From: Methylobacter sp.
GTDB lineage: Bacteria; Pseudomonadota; Gammaproteobacteria; Methylococcales; Methylomonadaceae
Assembly: GCA_004299305.1 (NCBI GenBank)
Contig: SCPZ01000027.1
Coordinates: 50,096-114,095, forward strand
Length of the DNA stretch: 64,000 nucleotides
Direction of reading: 5' to 3'
Below are positions 16,457 through 26,682 of this stretch, piece by piece. The notes beneath the pieces were generated by a model. That model worked only from the letters and a program-made list of their open reading frames with translations. It was not told the DNA's origin and ran no database searches. The translations under genes and the position numbers were made by a program. Position 1 is the stretch's first letter; every line of letters starts with the position of its first letter.

Positions 16457-16538
16457 TGTAGGAGCGGGCCATGCCCGCGATATGAGTGCAGTGATACAAT
16501 GTTGTGCGGTTTCATCGCGGGCATGGCCCGCTCCTACA
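16457..16538. repeat. Paired REP-like inverted repeat between lipB and ybeD
   Basis: A 25-bp arm at 16457-16481 starts TGTAGGAGCGGGCCATG and is exactly complementary to 16514-16538, with a 32-bp spacer. Each arm also contains the inner palindrome CGGGCatGCCCG. The ybeD stop codon (16534-16536) lies inside the right arm and the lipB start lies 9 bp from the left arm. Confidence 0.85.
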
Positions 16539-16797
16539 ATGCCATCAAAACATGAGGATGGTCGGTCAAATCCTGATAAATAGCGTCCAGTTGTTGCTTG
16601 CTGGATGCCTCTACAATAACGGTTACAGCCATGTAATTGCCGTCTTTGCTGGGCCGTGTGCTTACCGCGCCTTCGTTAATATCGACAACATGGCGGCGCA
16701 CGATTTCTACAACTAACAGGTCAAGTTCGAGATCGGTCTTGCCCATGGCCTTGATAGGGAATTGGCAGGGGAATTCTAATAAGGTTTCTTCGCTCAT
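16534..16797 (-). CDS. ybeD: YbeD/DUF493 family protein
   Basis: The 87-residue protein has a small ferredoxin-like fold of unknown biochemical role, found beside lipB in many gammaproteobacteria. The start is ATG 16797, in an ATGA overlap with the upstream transaminase stop; the longer frame to 16845 lies inside that gene. The FPCQFPIKAMG opening and a C-terminal IYQDLTDHPHVLMAL are typical. Its TAG lies inside a REP arm, so the final residues may have been changed by the repeat. Confidence 0.9.
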   Translation of the reverse strand: MSEETLLEFPCQFPIKAMGKTDLELDLLVVEIVRRHVVDINEGAVSTRPSKDGNYMAVTVIVEASSKQQLDAIYQDLTDHPHVLMAL

Positions 16798-17636
16798 GAT
16801 TGGGATTGTTTGTAAGCCTGGAATAATCGGTTCATGGTAAACCATATGGGGCCGGGTTTGCCGTTTGCAATGGTTTCACCATCGAGTTGGACAACCGGTA
16901 TGATTTCCCGTGTGGAGCTGGTTAACCAGATTTCGCTGGCGGTTTGTAAGGCGTCCAATGAAATGATGTCTTCACTGTAGGGGATGCTGTTGTGTTCGGC
17001 CAGTTCCAAGATCACATCGCGGGTAATGCCGGGCAATATTTCGTGGCTCTTGGGCGGTGTAATCAAAACGCCGTCAATAACCGCAAATATATTGCTGGCG
17101 GCCCCTTCTGTTACATAACCGTCTTTAACTAAAATGGCTTCGACGCAACCTTTTTCTACCGCCTGTTGTCTGAGCAATATATTAGCCAGCAGGGTGGTGG
17201 CTTTAACATTGCACAGTTCCCAACGGCTGTCGTCGATGCTGATGGCTTTCGCGCCGGAATCCAGCTCTGTAAAGGGCGCGATGGTTGAGCTCATCGCGAA
17301 TACTGTGGGCGTGATGTTTGCCGGGAAAGCATGATCTCTTTTGTCGGCAACGCCACGGGTAATTTGCAGGTAAATAGACTGATCCAGGCTCGCATCCAGC
17401 AATGGTGTAAAAATTTCCAGCCATTGCGTCCGGTCATGCGGATTAGCCAAGCGAATCGAACACAGGCTATTTTCCAGTCGTTCCATATGTTCTTGAAAAT
17501 GGAACAATTTACCTGAGTAGGACGGGATAACTTCATAAATCCCGTCGCCAAACAAAAAGCCGCGATCCATCACCGATATTTTTGCGTCGCAAAGCGGCAG
17601 GTATTGACCGTTTAAATAGACGATTTTATTGTCCAT
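16794..17636 (-). CDS. dat: D-amino-acid transaminase (class IV PLP aminotransferase)
   Basis: This fold-type IV PLP enzyme probably interconverts D-alanine and D-glutamate with their 2-oxoacids, a source of D-amino acids for peptidoglycan. The 280-residue protein has the PLP lysine K145 (CNVKATTLLANIL), VTEGAASNIF, which grips the cofactor phosphate, and the N-terminal DRGFLFGDGIYEV. It overlaps dacC by 11 bp and ybeD by 4 bp in a cell-wall operon, which favours D-amino-acid over branched-chain specificity. A branched-chain or aminodeoxychorismate-lyase activity is less likely. Confidence 0.88.
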   Translation of the reverse strand: MDNKIVYLNGQYLPLCDAKISVMDRGFLFGDGIYEVIPSYSGKLFHFQEHMERLENSLCSIRLANPHDRTQWLEIFTPLLDASLDQSIYLQITRGVADKRDHAFPANITPTVFAMSSTIAPFTELDSGAKAISIDDSRWELCNVKATTLLANILLRQQAVEKGCVEAILVKDGYVTEGAASNIFAVIDGVLITPPKSHEILPGITRDVILELAEHNSIPYSEDIISLDALQTASEIWLTSSTREIIPVVQLDGETIANGKPGPIWFTMNRLFQAYKQSQS

Positions 17637-18795
17637 CCGGTTTCTCCAGCATCATCATCGCACTATCATAAATCCGCTGAATGATGTTGCCTTGCTCCAC
17701 CGACTTCAGGGCGACCAAGTCTTTGTTGGCGACCACTTCATCTTTAAGCATGACGTTGACACTACCCAGTTTTGTGCCTTCTTTAACGGGCGCGGTAATT
17801 TTTTTATCGATGGTAATAACGGCCTTAAGGTCGTTGTAATGGCGGCGCGGAATTGTCACATAAAGATCTTCGGCCAAGCCAAGTTGCAAATTCTTGGTGT
17901 CGCCTTTCCAAACGCGAGCTTCACTCAAGGTTGCTTTTCCCGAATACAGTTTGTGCGCTTCAAAAAAGCGAAAACCATAGTTGAGCAGGTTCTGGTTTTC
18001 GTTGGCTCTGGCATTGGGACTGCTTGCGCCCATGACTACGGCAATCAGGCGCATGTTATTTCTTAACGCGGAGGCAACCAGGCAATAACCGGCGGCATCG
18101 GTAAATCCGGTTTTAACGCCGTCCACGGTTTCATCGCGCGACAACAGTTGATTGCGATTGTGCTGAACGATGTTGTTAAAGGTGAATTCTTTTTGTGAAA
18201 ACCAACGATAGTACTCAGGGAACTCCTTGATTAAGGCTTGGGTGAGTATGGCCAGGTCGCGTGCGGTGGTGTAATGATTGTCGATGGGCAGGCCATTGCT
18301 ATCCTGGAAATGGCTGTTTTTCATGCCCAAGCGTTCGGCATGTTGATTCATCATGTCGGCAAAAGTGGTTTCATCCCCGGCGATATGCTCGGCCAAGGCA
18401 ACGCTGGCATCGTTGCCGGATTGAATGATGACGCCTTTTAACAGGTCTTCAACCTTAACCTGATTGCCGACTTCGACAAACATACGCGAGCCGGGCGTTT
18501 CCCAGGCTTTTTGGCTGATGGTGACCATGTCGTCTAAATGCAAGTGACCATTGCTGATTTCCCGAAGCACCACATAAACAGACATTATCTTGGTGAGACT
18601 GGCGGGCGCAAGCTTAACATCGGCATTGTTTTCCGCCAGCACTTTGCCGGAATCATAGCTCATTAGTATGTAGGCGCTGGCAGCAATGGTGGGTGCTGCC
18701 GGGGTGCTGATTTCGGCATCTTCTGCGTTTGCCGAGCTCATAGCTACAATCAAGCTAAAAAATAAAAAAACGGGAAAATTTTTGAAAAGGATCAT
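17626..18795 (-). CDS. dacC: D-alanyl-D-alanine carboxypeptidase (PBP5/6 family)
   Basis: This periplasmic penicillin-binding protein removes the terminal D-alanine from peptidoglycan pentapeptides. The 389-residue protein has a signal peptide (hydrophobic 8-20, cleavage near SANA), the SxxK motif SLTK (66-69), SGN (126-128) and the KTG motif in VKTGFTD. The C-terminal beta-rich domain ends in an amphipathic segment (RIYDSAMMMLEK) that would anchor it to the inner membrane. It lies between rlpA and dat. E. coli has several paralogues (dacA, dacC, dacD); the exact symbol is a choice. Confidence 0.93.
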   Translation of the reverse strand: MILFKNFPVFLFFSLIVAMSSANAEDAEISTPAAPTIAASAYILMSYDSGKVLAENNADVKLAPASLTKIMSVYVVLREISNGHLHLDDMVTISQKAWETPGSRMFVEVGNQVKVEDLLKGVIIQSGNDASVALAEHIAGDETTFADMMNQHAERLGMKNSHFQDSNGLPIDNHYTTARDLAILTQALIKEFPEYYRWFSQKEFTFNNIVQHNRNQLLSRDETVDGVKTGFTDAAGYCLVASALRNNMRLIAVVMGASSPNARANENQNLLNYGFRFFEAHKLYSGKATLSEARVWKGDTKNLQLGLAEDLYVTIPRRHYNDLKAVITIDKKITAPVKEGTKLGSVNVMLKDEVVANKDLVALKSVEQGNIIQRIYDSAMMMLEKPDGQ

Positions 18796-18829
18796 TGTTC
18801 TCTAACGGTGGACTCAGTAAAACATGGGC

Positions 18830-19630
18830 TCATTGTATCATGGTGATTGGTTTTTGATCGGCTTCAGTAACAAATTGGGTCGCAGTTATACCCAGCTTTG
18901 CCAACTGAGTATTCAGCTTGTGGACGCTCTCCGGTGATTTGACCGGCCCCATTTGAACTTTGTACAGCGTAGCGCCTTGGCGCCTTGAGGATAATATTTT
19001 AGGCTGAGGTAAATGATGGGCGGCGATTGTTTGTTGTAATTTCAACGCGGTTTTTTTATCGCCAAAACTGCCTACTTGCAAATAGACTTTATTTTCCTGT
19101 TTTTTCGCTGTGTTTTGCAGTTGCGTTAACGCCTGTTCAGGTGCAATCGCCTTGATTTCAACGGTTCCTGTTCCTGACTGATGAAGATCCAGTTTTTTGG
19201 CCGCTGCGTAAGATAGGTCCATAACCCGCTTACCATGAAAAGGTCCACGGTCATTAATGCGAACAATAACGCTACGTTGGTTTTCCAGGTTGGTGACGCG
19301 AGCGTAAGATGAAATCGGTAGTGTGTTGTGTGCGGCGGTCATCGCATACATGTCGTATATTTCGCCGGATGCGGTTTTTTTGCCGTGAAATTCGGGGCCG
19401 TACCATGAGGCTATGCCTTGTTTCAGGTAGCGGACAATGCTGGGAAACAGCGTATCTTCTTCGTCGGGGGAGCTGGCGGTATCGGCATTGCCGATGTGTA
19501 ATCTTGAATGGAGTCTGGTTGTGGATGCAGTTGTAACCGAAGGAGGTATTGATAGGTCAGTCGTTTTGACTGGTTCGGTGCTACAACTGCATAAAACAAA
19601 AATTAGAAGTATCGCTATGATTTTATTCAT
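18830..19630 (-). CDS. rlpA: Septal-ring/rare lipoprotein A (RlpA) lytic transglycosylase
   Basis: RlpA is an outer-membrane lipoprotein; in Pseudomonas it cleaves denuded glycan strands. The 266-residue protein has a lipobox LCSCS near residue 16, a double-psi beta-barrel domain (GIASWYGPEFHGKKTASGE, then VRINDRGPF with the catalytic Asp) at about 70-160, and a C-terminal SPOR domain (KVYLQVGSFGDKKTALKL) that binds peptidoglycan lacking stem peptides. Its ATG overlaps the mltB stop by four bases. Confidence 0.94.
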   Translation of the reverse strand: MNKIIAILLIFVLCSCSTEPVKTTDLSIPPSVTTASTTRLHSRLHIGNADTASSPDEEDTLFPSIVRYLKQGIASWYGPEFHGKKTASGEIYDMYAMTAAHNTLPISSYARVTNLENQRSVIVRINDRGPFHGKRVMDLSYAAAKKLDLHQSGTGTVEIKAIAPEQALTQLQNTAKKQENKVYLQVGSFGDKKTALKLQQTIAAHHLPQPKILSSRRQGATLYKVQMGPVKSPESVHKLNTQLAKLGITATQFVTEADQKPITMIQ

Positions 19631-20628
19631 GGGAAGGTGCCTTTTTTACTTAAAATAGATAGGCTTAACTGGTAAACGGCCATGGCATATAAAGGACTGT
19701 GGTTGTAGCGGGTAATGACATAAAAATTGTCTAATGCCGCCCAAAGTTCTTTGCCCTGTGGCTGTTCAAAGCTAAGCAGTTTCACTTTACTGTCTAAAGG
19801 TAATTGCCTCGATGTTGTTAAGTTGAGCGATTCTAACTCGGCAAGCCTTAAATCCGGCTTAAGGTCATTATTGAGAACTGGTTCATAATTCTTATATTTA
19901 GCGGTAACGGGAACGGCAATCGCCTGCCCGGGTTGCCAATGATGTTTGGCAAAATAGTTGCCGATGCTGGCGATGACATCGCTGTTGTCGCGCCAGATGT
20001 CTCGGTGATTATCGTCATCAAAATCAACGGCATAGTTTATGAAGCTGCTGGGCATAAACTGCGGCAAGCCCATCGCTCCGGCATAAGAGCCTAGCGGCTC
20101 GGCGGGATTAATGTGCTCGTCGCGGCACAGCAGCAGGAAATTTTCAAGTTCACCGAGAAAAAATTTACTGCGTGGCGGATAGGCAAAAGCCAGCGTCGAC
20201 AAGGCATCGATGACGCGATGATTGCCGGTGTTTTTCCCGAACAGGGTTTCAACGCCGATAATGGCGACAATAATTTCCGCAGGAACGCCATAGCGTTGTT
20301 CTACGGCGGCCAGCGCTGCTGCATTGTCTTGCCAGAATTGCACGCCTGCGTCGATGCGGGCATCGGTCAGGAATATTTTGCGGTATTTATACCAAGGCAA
20401 GCTTTCCGAAGGTGAGGCTATTTTTTTGAGTATATCTTGCTTAATCTCGACCGTTTCAAACAAATCCTCTAGTTCCGATTCGTCAAACCGGTGTTTTGCT
20501 ACCATTTGCCCGATAAAGGCATGAACTGATTCGGTGTCTTTTATGTTGCCGGTACAGGAGATGAGAATGAGGCACAAGATGAAAGACACAAGGCGAAAGA
20601 CGCAAGGTATAAGGTTGTATTTTTGCAT
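19627..20628 (-). CDS. mltB: Membrane-bound lytic murein transglycosylase B
   Basis: MltB cleaves peptidoglycan glycan strands, leaving 1,6-anhydro ends. The 333-residue protein is a lipoprotein (lipobox LISC at about 22-25). It has the catalytic glutamate region VETLFGKNTGNHRVIDAL, plus GAMGLPQFMPSSF and DIWRDNSDVIASIGNYF, as in the SltB family. It is downstream of rodA in the elongation cluster and translationally coupled to rlpA. Confidence 0.94.
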   Translation of the reverse strand: MQKYNLIPCVFRLVSFILCLILISCTGNIKDTESVHAFIGQMVAKHRFDESELEDLFETVEIKQDILKKIASPSESLPWYKYRKIFLTDARIDAGVQFWQDNAAALAAVEQRYGVPAEIIVAIIGVETLFGKNTGNHRVIDALSTLAFAYPPRSKFFLGELENFLLLCRDEHINPAEPLGSYAGAMGLPQFMPSSFINYAVDFDDDNHRDIWRDNSDVIASIGNYFAKHHWQPGQAIAVPVTAKYKNYEPVLNNDLKPDLRLAELESLNLTTSRQLPLDSKVKLLSFEQPQGKELWAALDNFYVITRYNHSPLYAMAVYQLSLSILSKKGTFP

Positions 20629-20653
20629 TGTTAGCCTTGCATCTGTTTTAGCT

Positions 20654-21787
20654 TCATGAATGAGGAAGAAATTTCTTATGCGTATGAATCGACATAAGTA
20701 TGCCGAAACCGGCCAGCAACGTGACGATGGAAGTGCCGCCGTAACTGATTAGGGGCAATGGCACGCCGACCACAGGCAGTACGCCGATAACCATGCCGAT
20801 GTTGACAAAAACATAAACAAAAAAAGTAAAAGCCAGGCTGCTGGCTAATAAACGGCTGTAGGTGCCTTGAGCCTGCGAGGCGATATACAGACAGCGGCTG
20901 ATGATAAGCAGATACAAGGCCAACAGGCCTACGCAGCCGAACAGCCCGAACTCTTCGGCGAAGACCGCAAAAATAAAGTCGGTGGAGCTTTCCGGTAAAA
21001 AGTCCAGTTCCGACTGGGTGCTGCCCAGCCAACCTTTGCCGTAGATGCCGCCGGAGCCGATAGCGATTTTCGATTGGATAATATGGTAACCCCTGCCCAG
21101 CGGATCGGCTTCCGGGTTTAAAAAAGTCAGTACTCGGTCGCGTTGATAGGGGCGCATAAAATGCCAGAGTATCGGCGTCAGTCCGGCCAGTGTGGCGCTA
21201 ATTGCCAGGATGAAGCGCCAGGACAGGCCTGCAAAAAACAGTACCGCAGCGCCGGAGCTGGCAACCAGTAACGCGGTGCCCAAATCAGGCTGTTTGGCGA
21301 TCAATAAGGTCGGAAGAATGATCAGTATGCTGGCGACCAGTAATTGTTTGGGCTTTGGCGGCAATGCGTGTTCCGCTAAATACCAGGCGACCATCATCGG
21401 CGTGGTGATCTTGATCATTTCCGAAGGTTGGAAACGAAAGAAACCAAGATCCAGCCAGCGTTGTGCGCCTTTGCCGAATTGTCCCAGAATCAAAACTGCA
21501 ATGAGCAACAAGATTCCCAAGCCGAACAGCAGCGCCGAATAGCGTTTAAACTGGTAAGGATCTACATGCGCCAGTGCGGTCATTAACAAAAACGCCAATC
21601 CGACGCGCGCCGCTTGCCGCATCAGTACATCCATATCCTGGCTGCCCGCACTGTAGAGGATGACAAAGCTCAGCAACGAGATAAGAAACAAGCCGATAAA
21701 CAAGGGAATGTCGATGTGCAATCTTCTGAGGATATTACCGATAACTGACGGCGGATGAAATTGTTCACTACGGGTTTCAGTTTTCAT
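20654..21787 (-). CDS. rodA: Rod-shape SEDS glycosyltransferase RodA
   Basis: RodA polymerises lipid II into glycan strands during cell elongation and pairs with PBP2. The 377-residue protein has about ten membrane helices. The SEDS motifs RWLDLGFFRFQPSEMIK and VPLPLISYGGTSIVTLLAGFGI are intact. It overlaps mrdA by 11 bp, consistent with co-production of the two partners. Confidence 0.96.
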   Translation of the reverse strand: MKTETRSEQFHPPSVIGNILRRLHIDIPLFIGLFLISLLSFVILYSAGSQDMDVLMRQAARVGLAFLLMTALAHVDPYQFKRYSALLFGLGILLLIAVLILGQFGKGAQRWLDLGFFRFQPSEMIKITTPMMVAWYLAEHALPPKPKQLLVASILIILPTLLIAKQPDLGTALLVASSGAAVLFFAGLSWRFILAISATLAGLTPILWHFMRPYQRDRVLTFLNPEADPLGRGYHIIQSKIAIGSGGIYGKGWLGSTQSELDFLPESSTDFIFAVFAEEFGLFGCVGLLALYLLIISRCLYIASQAQGTYSRLLASSLAFTFFVYVFVNIGMVIGVLPVVGVPLPLISYGGTSIVTLLAGFGILMSIHTHKKFLPHS

Positions 21788-23621
21788 TATTGCCCTCTAA
21801 ATATTGCTTGATAACCTGTCCCGCGATTGGCGCTGCAACCGAACCGCCGTGACCGCCGTTCTCAGCGATGACGGCAACTGCAATTTTCGGATCGTCAGCC
21901 GGGGCGAAAGAAATAAATAAGGCATGATCGCGTAATTTGAAGTCAATGTCGTTTTCGTTGTATTTGGCATCCTGTTTAATATTAAAAACCTGCGCAGTCC
22001 CGGTTTTACCGGCAATTTGGTAGTTAATGTCTTTGCCGATGCTCTTGGCCGTGCCGTGTGGATCATGAATAACATTGACCATGGCCGAGATGATGCTGTT
22101 AACATTTTCGGATTTAAGCGGGATGTTGCTCGGGTGGTTTTCCATAGCGGGTTCGTTGGAATCCGGATTGGCGATATTTTTTACCAGGAACGGGGTAACA
22201 ACGTTGCCTTTGTTCGCCAAGGTAGCCGTGGCCCTGGCCAGCTGTATCGGCGTAACTTGAAGAAATCCTTGGCCTATTCCGGTGATTAATGTTTCTCCCG
22301 GATACCAGGATTGGTTATGTTGCTGACGTTTCCATTCGCGCGAGGGCAATAATCCCGGTTTTTCTCCTGATAAATCAATGCCTGATTTTTCGCCGAAGCC
22401 AAACTGCTGTAAAAAGGAATGCATCCGGTCTATGCCCAGCGTCGATGCCAGACTGTAAAAATACACGTCGCAAGATTGGGTAATAGCTTCGCTCATATTA
22501 ACCGAGCCATGGCCGCCTTTTTTCCAATCCCGGTAGTGGTGGCTGACATTGGGCAGCTGATAATAGCCGGGACAGAAGAGGTTATGGTCGGTGCTGATCG
22601 CATTGTATTCGAGTCCGGCCAGTCCAATAAACGGCTTAATGGTCGATCCGGGAGGATATAAACCTCGCAAGGCCCGATTATAAAGCGGTTGATCCTCGGA
22701 GGATTGCAGGGCCTGATACGCGTCATTGGCTATGCCGATAACAAAAGGGTTAGGGTCAAAACCGGGACGGCTGGCGAAAACCAGTACGCCGCCGGTTTTA
22801 ATGTCAATGGCGACTACCGCGCCATTGAAATCGCCTAATGCATCGTAGGCGGTTTTTTGTAAATCGATATCCAGCGTCAGGTAGAGATTTTCGCCCGGCA
22901 CCGGAGGAACCGAGTTCACCGTATTGATTGCGCGGGCCTGGACATTGGTCTCTATTTCCGCATAACCGGTCTTGCCGTGCAGTTCGGTTTCATAAGTGTT
23001 TTCAATGCCTATTTTGCCGACATGAGTCGAACCTCTATATTCGGCGATAGGCAAAGACTTCATTTCCGTTTCGTTGATGCGCCCCACGTAACCGACCACA
23101 TGAGAGGTTAGTTCTGCGTAGGGGTAATGCCGAACTAGGCGGGCCTGAATGTCGACGCCGGGAAAATAAGGGCGGACTACCGCAAATTTAGCGATTTCCT
23201 CATCGGTCATGCTGATCAGCAACGGAGTGCTGGCGAAGCGTTTTTGCCGTTTGCGTTGTTTTTGGTATTGGTCGATTTTTTCGTCGGAGATATTGAGTAA
23301 TGTTTGTAAGCGCAGCAGCGTTTCATCGAGATTGCTGATTTGCTCGGGAATCAGCTCAAGGCTAAAAGACTGCGTGTTGTCGGCCAGGACTTTGCCGTGC
23401 CGGTCATAAATAATACCTCGGGTCGGCACCAGCGGTTCAATTTTAATACTGTTGTCTTTAGCCAATGTTGCGTAATGTTCGTGCCCGACAATTTGCAGGT
23501 AAACCAAGCGCACAATCAAGCCTGAAGTTAATAGCAATATGACAATAAAGGCGGCAATAATGCGGTTGAGAAACAGGCGGCTCTCTACCAACTTATTTTT
23601 AATCGTATAGGTACGAGACAT
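21777..23621 (-). CDS. mrdA: Penicillin-binding protein 2 (elongasome transpeptidase)
   Basis: PBP2 cross-links peptidoglycan made by RodA during elongation. The 614-residue protein has one N-terminal membrane helix (about 20-42), a pedestal domain and a transpeptidase domain with the SxxK in PPGSTIKPF, the SxN region in ITQSCDVYF and the KTGTAQ motif. It sits between mreD and rodA in the canonical order. Confidence 0.96.
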   Translation of the reverse strand: MSRTYTIKNKLVESRLFLNRIIAAFIVILLLTSGLIVRLVYLQIVGHEHYATLAKDNSIKIEPLVPTRGIIYDRHGKVLADNTQSFSLELIPEQISNLDETLLRLQTLLNISDEKIDQYQKQRKRQKRFASTPLLISMTDEEIAKFAVVRPYFPGVDIQARLVRHYPYAELTSHVVGYVGRINETEMKSLPIAEYRGSTHVGKIGIENTYETELHGKTGYAEIETNVQARAINTVNSVPPVPGENLYLTLDIDLQKTAYDALGDFNGAVVAIDIKTGGVLVFASRPGFDPNPFVIGIANDAYQALQSSEDQPLYNRALRGLYPPGSTIKPFIGLAGLEYNAISTDHNLFCPGYYQLPNVSHHYRDWKKGGHGSVNMSEAITQSCDVYFYSLASTLGIDRMHSFLQQFGFGEKSGIDLSGEKPGLLPSREWKRQQHNQSWYPGETLITGIGQGFLQVTPIQLARATATLANKGNVVTPFLVKNIANPDSNEPAMENHPSNIPLKSENVNSIISAMVNVIHDPHGTAKSIGKDINYQIAGKTGTAQVFNIKQDAKYNENDIDFKLRDHALFISFAPADDPKIAVAVIAENGGHGGSVAAPIAGQVIKQYLEGNNEN

Positions 23622-23642
23622 AAACAGCTACGGAGTGTTTTA

Positions 23643-24122
23643 TTAAGTGCGGCGTGACAAGCGGACGCGGCGTAGCGCTGTATAAATCAGGGGCCAACAG
23701 AATGTACCGGTAACAATAGGCAGCCAGAAAGAACTATGGAGTTGCGCAGGATGCTGAATATTTTTTAGCCAAAAAAGTAGGATCTGGGTAAACAGCAGGC
23801 AAAAGAAAATAAACAAGCCTTGTTGAGGCAATGGAAATTGGCGCAAACGCTTGTGCAGCATCAGGCAAGCATAGATGACCAACGAATAGGCCAGTGCGTA
23901 TTGACCGAATACCCTCCCGGTTAATACATCGACCAATAACCCGATTGTCCATGCATGAAAGATACCGACGCGTTCCGGCACCGCAATTGACCAGTAGATA
24001 AGCACTAGCAGCACCCAGTCTGGATTCATGCCGGTCAAAAAACCCGGCCAAGGGGCAATTCTTAAGCACATCGCCATTATGACGGTCACAATAATACGAC
24101 CGAAGCCGAAGTAGCTATTCAT
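23643..24122 (-). CDS. mreD: Rod-shape-determining protein MreD
   Basis: MreD is a small inner-membrane protein of the MreBCD elongation complex. The 159-residue product has five or so hydrophobic helices and the WTIGLLVDVLTGRVFGQYAL motif typical of MreD. ATG 24122 is preferred to the preceding GTG 24125. It overlaps the mreC stop by eight bases. Confidence 0.93.
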   Translation of the reverse strand: MNSYFGFGRIIVTVIMAMCLRIAPWPGFLTGMNPDWVLLVLIYWSIAVPERVGIFHAWTIGLLVDVLTGRVFGQYALAYSLVIYACLMLHKRLRQFPLPQQGLFIFFCLLFTQILLFWLKNIQHPAQLHSSFWLPIVTGTFCWPLIYTALRRVRLSRRT

Positions 24123-25080
24123 CACGGTCCGTCCCGGGCCCTGCCCCTGCCGACGCTTTGCGGGTTAATCCGCTCCCGGCGGCTGTTTCTGGCTGTTCCC
24201 CTTCGGACGCCCCAGGTTTTTTTTCGCTCGATGTTGATGGTGTGGTCAGCGAAACGGGGGATGAGTCGCTCCAGACAATCAACAATTCTCTGTTTCGATC
24301 CAGCATGGCTTTGGGGGTGGCGGTAATGTTGACGAAAGGTTTGTTAGTCATCGGGGTGAAATCATCGACAACGGCAACCGGATAACCCGAGGGAAAAGTA
24401 CCGCCTAAACCCGATGTTATCAGTAAATCGCCGGGGCGAATATCCGCATTATTAGGTAAAAAAGGCAAGTTAAGCCGGTTCAACTGGCCGCTGCCTACTG
24501 CAATAGTTAGCAGGCCGTTACGATTGACCTGCACGGGGATCGCGTGATTCGGGTCGGTAATTAACATGATTTCGGAACTGAACGGCAACGCGCGAAAAAC
24601 CTGCCCGACCACACCGTTCGCGTCCAGTACCGGTTGCTGGGGATGAACGCCGAAGCGAGTGCCTTTGTTGACCACCACGATATTTTCGTAAGGCGCCGTA
24701 TTAATTGACAATAATTCTGCAATCAGCAGTTGTTCGCCGAGTTTAAAGGAGTTCTCCAATAATGCACGCAGACGAATATTTTCTTTTTCTAAAGAGTCGA
24801 ATTTGAGTAAGCGGGTTTTATCGATGAATTGTTCGTCGCGTAATTGGGTGTTTTCTTTTTTTAAGGCCGAATATGAGCGAACAGAGTCGGCGGTTTGCGC
24901 AATCAGCCCTGTCGGTAAATCGACCAAGTATTTCAACGGGTCGACAAGAACGGATAACGTGGCTCGAAGTGAATCCAGGCGATGGCTTCTGTGTTCAGTT
25001 ATCAGTAAAGCCACTGAAGCAATGATTGCCACAAGCAGGCGGGTGTTGATGGAAGGACCGGTAGCAAATAAAAGTTTTAT
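24115..25080 (-). CDS. mreC: Rod-shape-determining protein MreC (apparent ATA start)
   Basis: MreC is a bitopic periplasmic scaffold that activates PBP2/RodA. The only standard start near the 5' end is GTG 25032, but the frame stays open upstream and codes IKLLFATGPSINTRLLVAI. This aligns residue for residue with the E. coli MreC N-terminus (MKPIFSRGPSLQIRLILAV), so translation most likely starts at ATA 25078-25080, with AAAGAGG about 9-10 bases upstream. A membrane helix, a coiled coil (about 65-100) and the MreC beta domains follow; the acidic, Gly/Ser-rich C-terminus is variable. ATA may be a true rare start or a base error. Confidence 0.88.
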   Translation of the reverse strand: MKLLFATGPSINTRLLVAIIASVALLITEHRSHRLDSLRATLSVLVDPLKYLVDLPTGLIAQTADSVRSYSALKKENTQLRDEQFIDKTRLLKFDSLEKENIRLRALLENSFKLGEQLLIAELLSINTAPYENIVVVNKGTRFGVHPQQPVLDANGVVGQVFRALPFSSEIMLITDPNHAIPVQVNRNGLLTIAVGSGQLNRLNLPFLPNNADIRPGDLLITSGLGGTFPSGYPVAVVDDFTPMTNKPFVNITATPKAMLDRNRELLIVWSDSSPVSLTTPSTSSEKKPGASEGEQPETAAGSGLTRKASAGAGPGTDRDE

Positions 25081-25122
25081 AGCGGGACGCCTCTTTATCC
25101 AATTAAAAAATGATGGGAGCGA

Positions 25123-25152
25123 CCGTAGGTTGATTTGAGGATCAACCTACGG
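25123..25152 (-). terminator. Hairpin between mreB and mreC
   Basis: CCGTAGGTTGAT (25123-25134) pairs perfectly with ATCAACCTACGG (25141-25152). On the minus strand it lies 53 bp after the mreB stop, and TTTTTT follows about 12 bases later. It could attenuate transcription so that mreB is made in excess over mreCD. Confidence 0.65.
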
Positions 25153-25205
25153 TTCTTTGTTGCTGCCAAAATAAACGATTTAAGGATGAGCAGGATTACG
25201 CTTGC

Positions 25206-26377
<1,172 letters not shown>

Positions 26378-26665
26378 GTGTCTTTAACGGCGGATGATGT
26401 GAAGAAAATAGCGCATTTAGCGCGACTGGGAATCGAGCAGCAAGATGTTGCCTCTTATGCAAAAGACTTGTCCGGGATGCTGGACTTGATGACGCAGATG
26501 GGCGACCTTGACACTAACGGCGTCGAGCCGATGGCTCACCCGATGGATCAAGTGCAAAGGTTGCGAGCCGACATAGTCACGGAACAGGACAATCGCGAAA
26601 AATTCCAGGCTATCGCGCCGCAAGTAGAAGCGGGACTTTATCTAGTGCCGAAAGTAATTGAGTAA
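26378..26665 (+). CDS. gatC: Asp/Glu-tRNA amidotransferase subunit C
   Basis: GatC stabilises the GatCAB complex, which amidates Glu-tRNA(Gln) and/or Asp-tRNA(Asn). The 95-residue protein starts at GTG 26378 with GGGAG upstream and shows [20 protein letters not shown] and NGVEPMAHP, as in the family. It is the first gene of gatC-gatA-x-gatB. Confidence 0.95.
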   Translation: MSLTADDVKKIAHLARLGIEQQDVASYAKDLSGMLDLMTQMGDLDTNGVEPMAHPMDQVQRLRADIVTEQDNREKFQAIAPQVEAGLYLVPKVIE

Positions 26666-26682
26666 AGGGAAAAATAACACAT

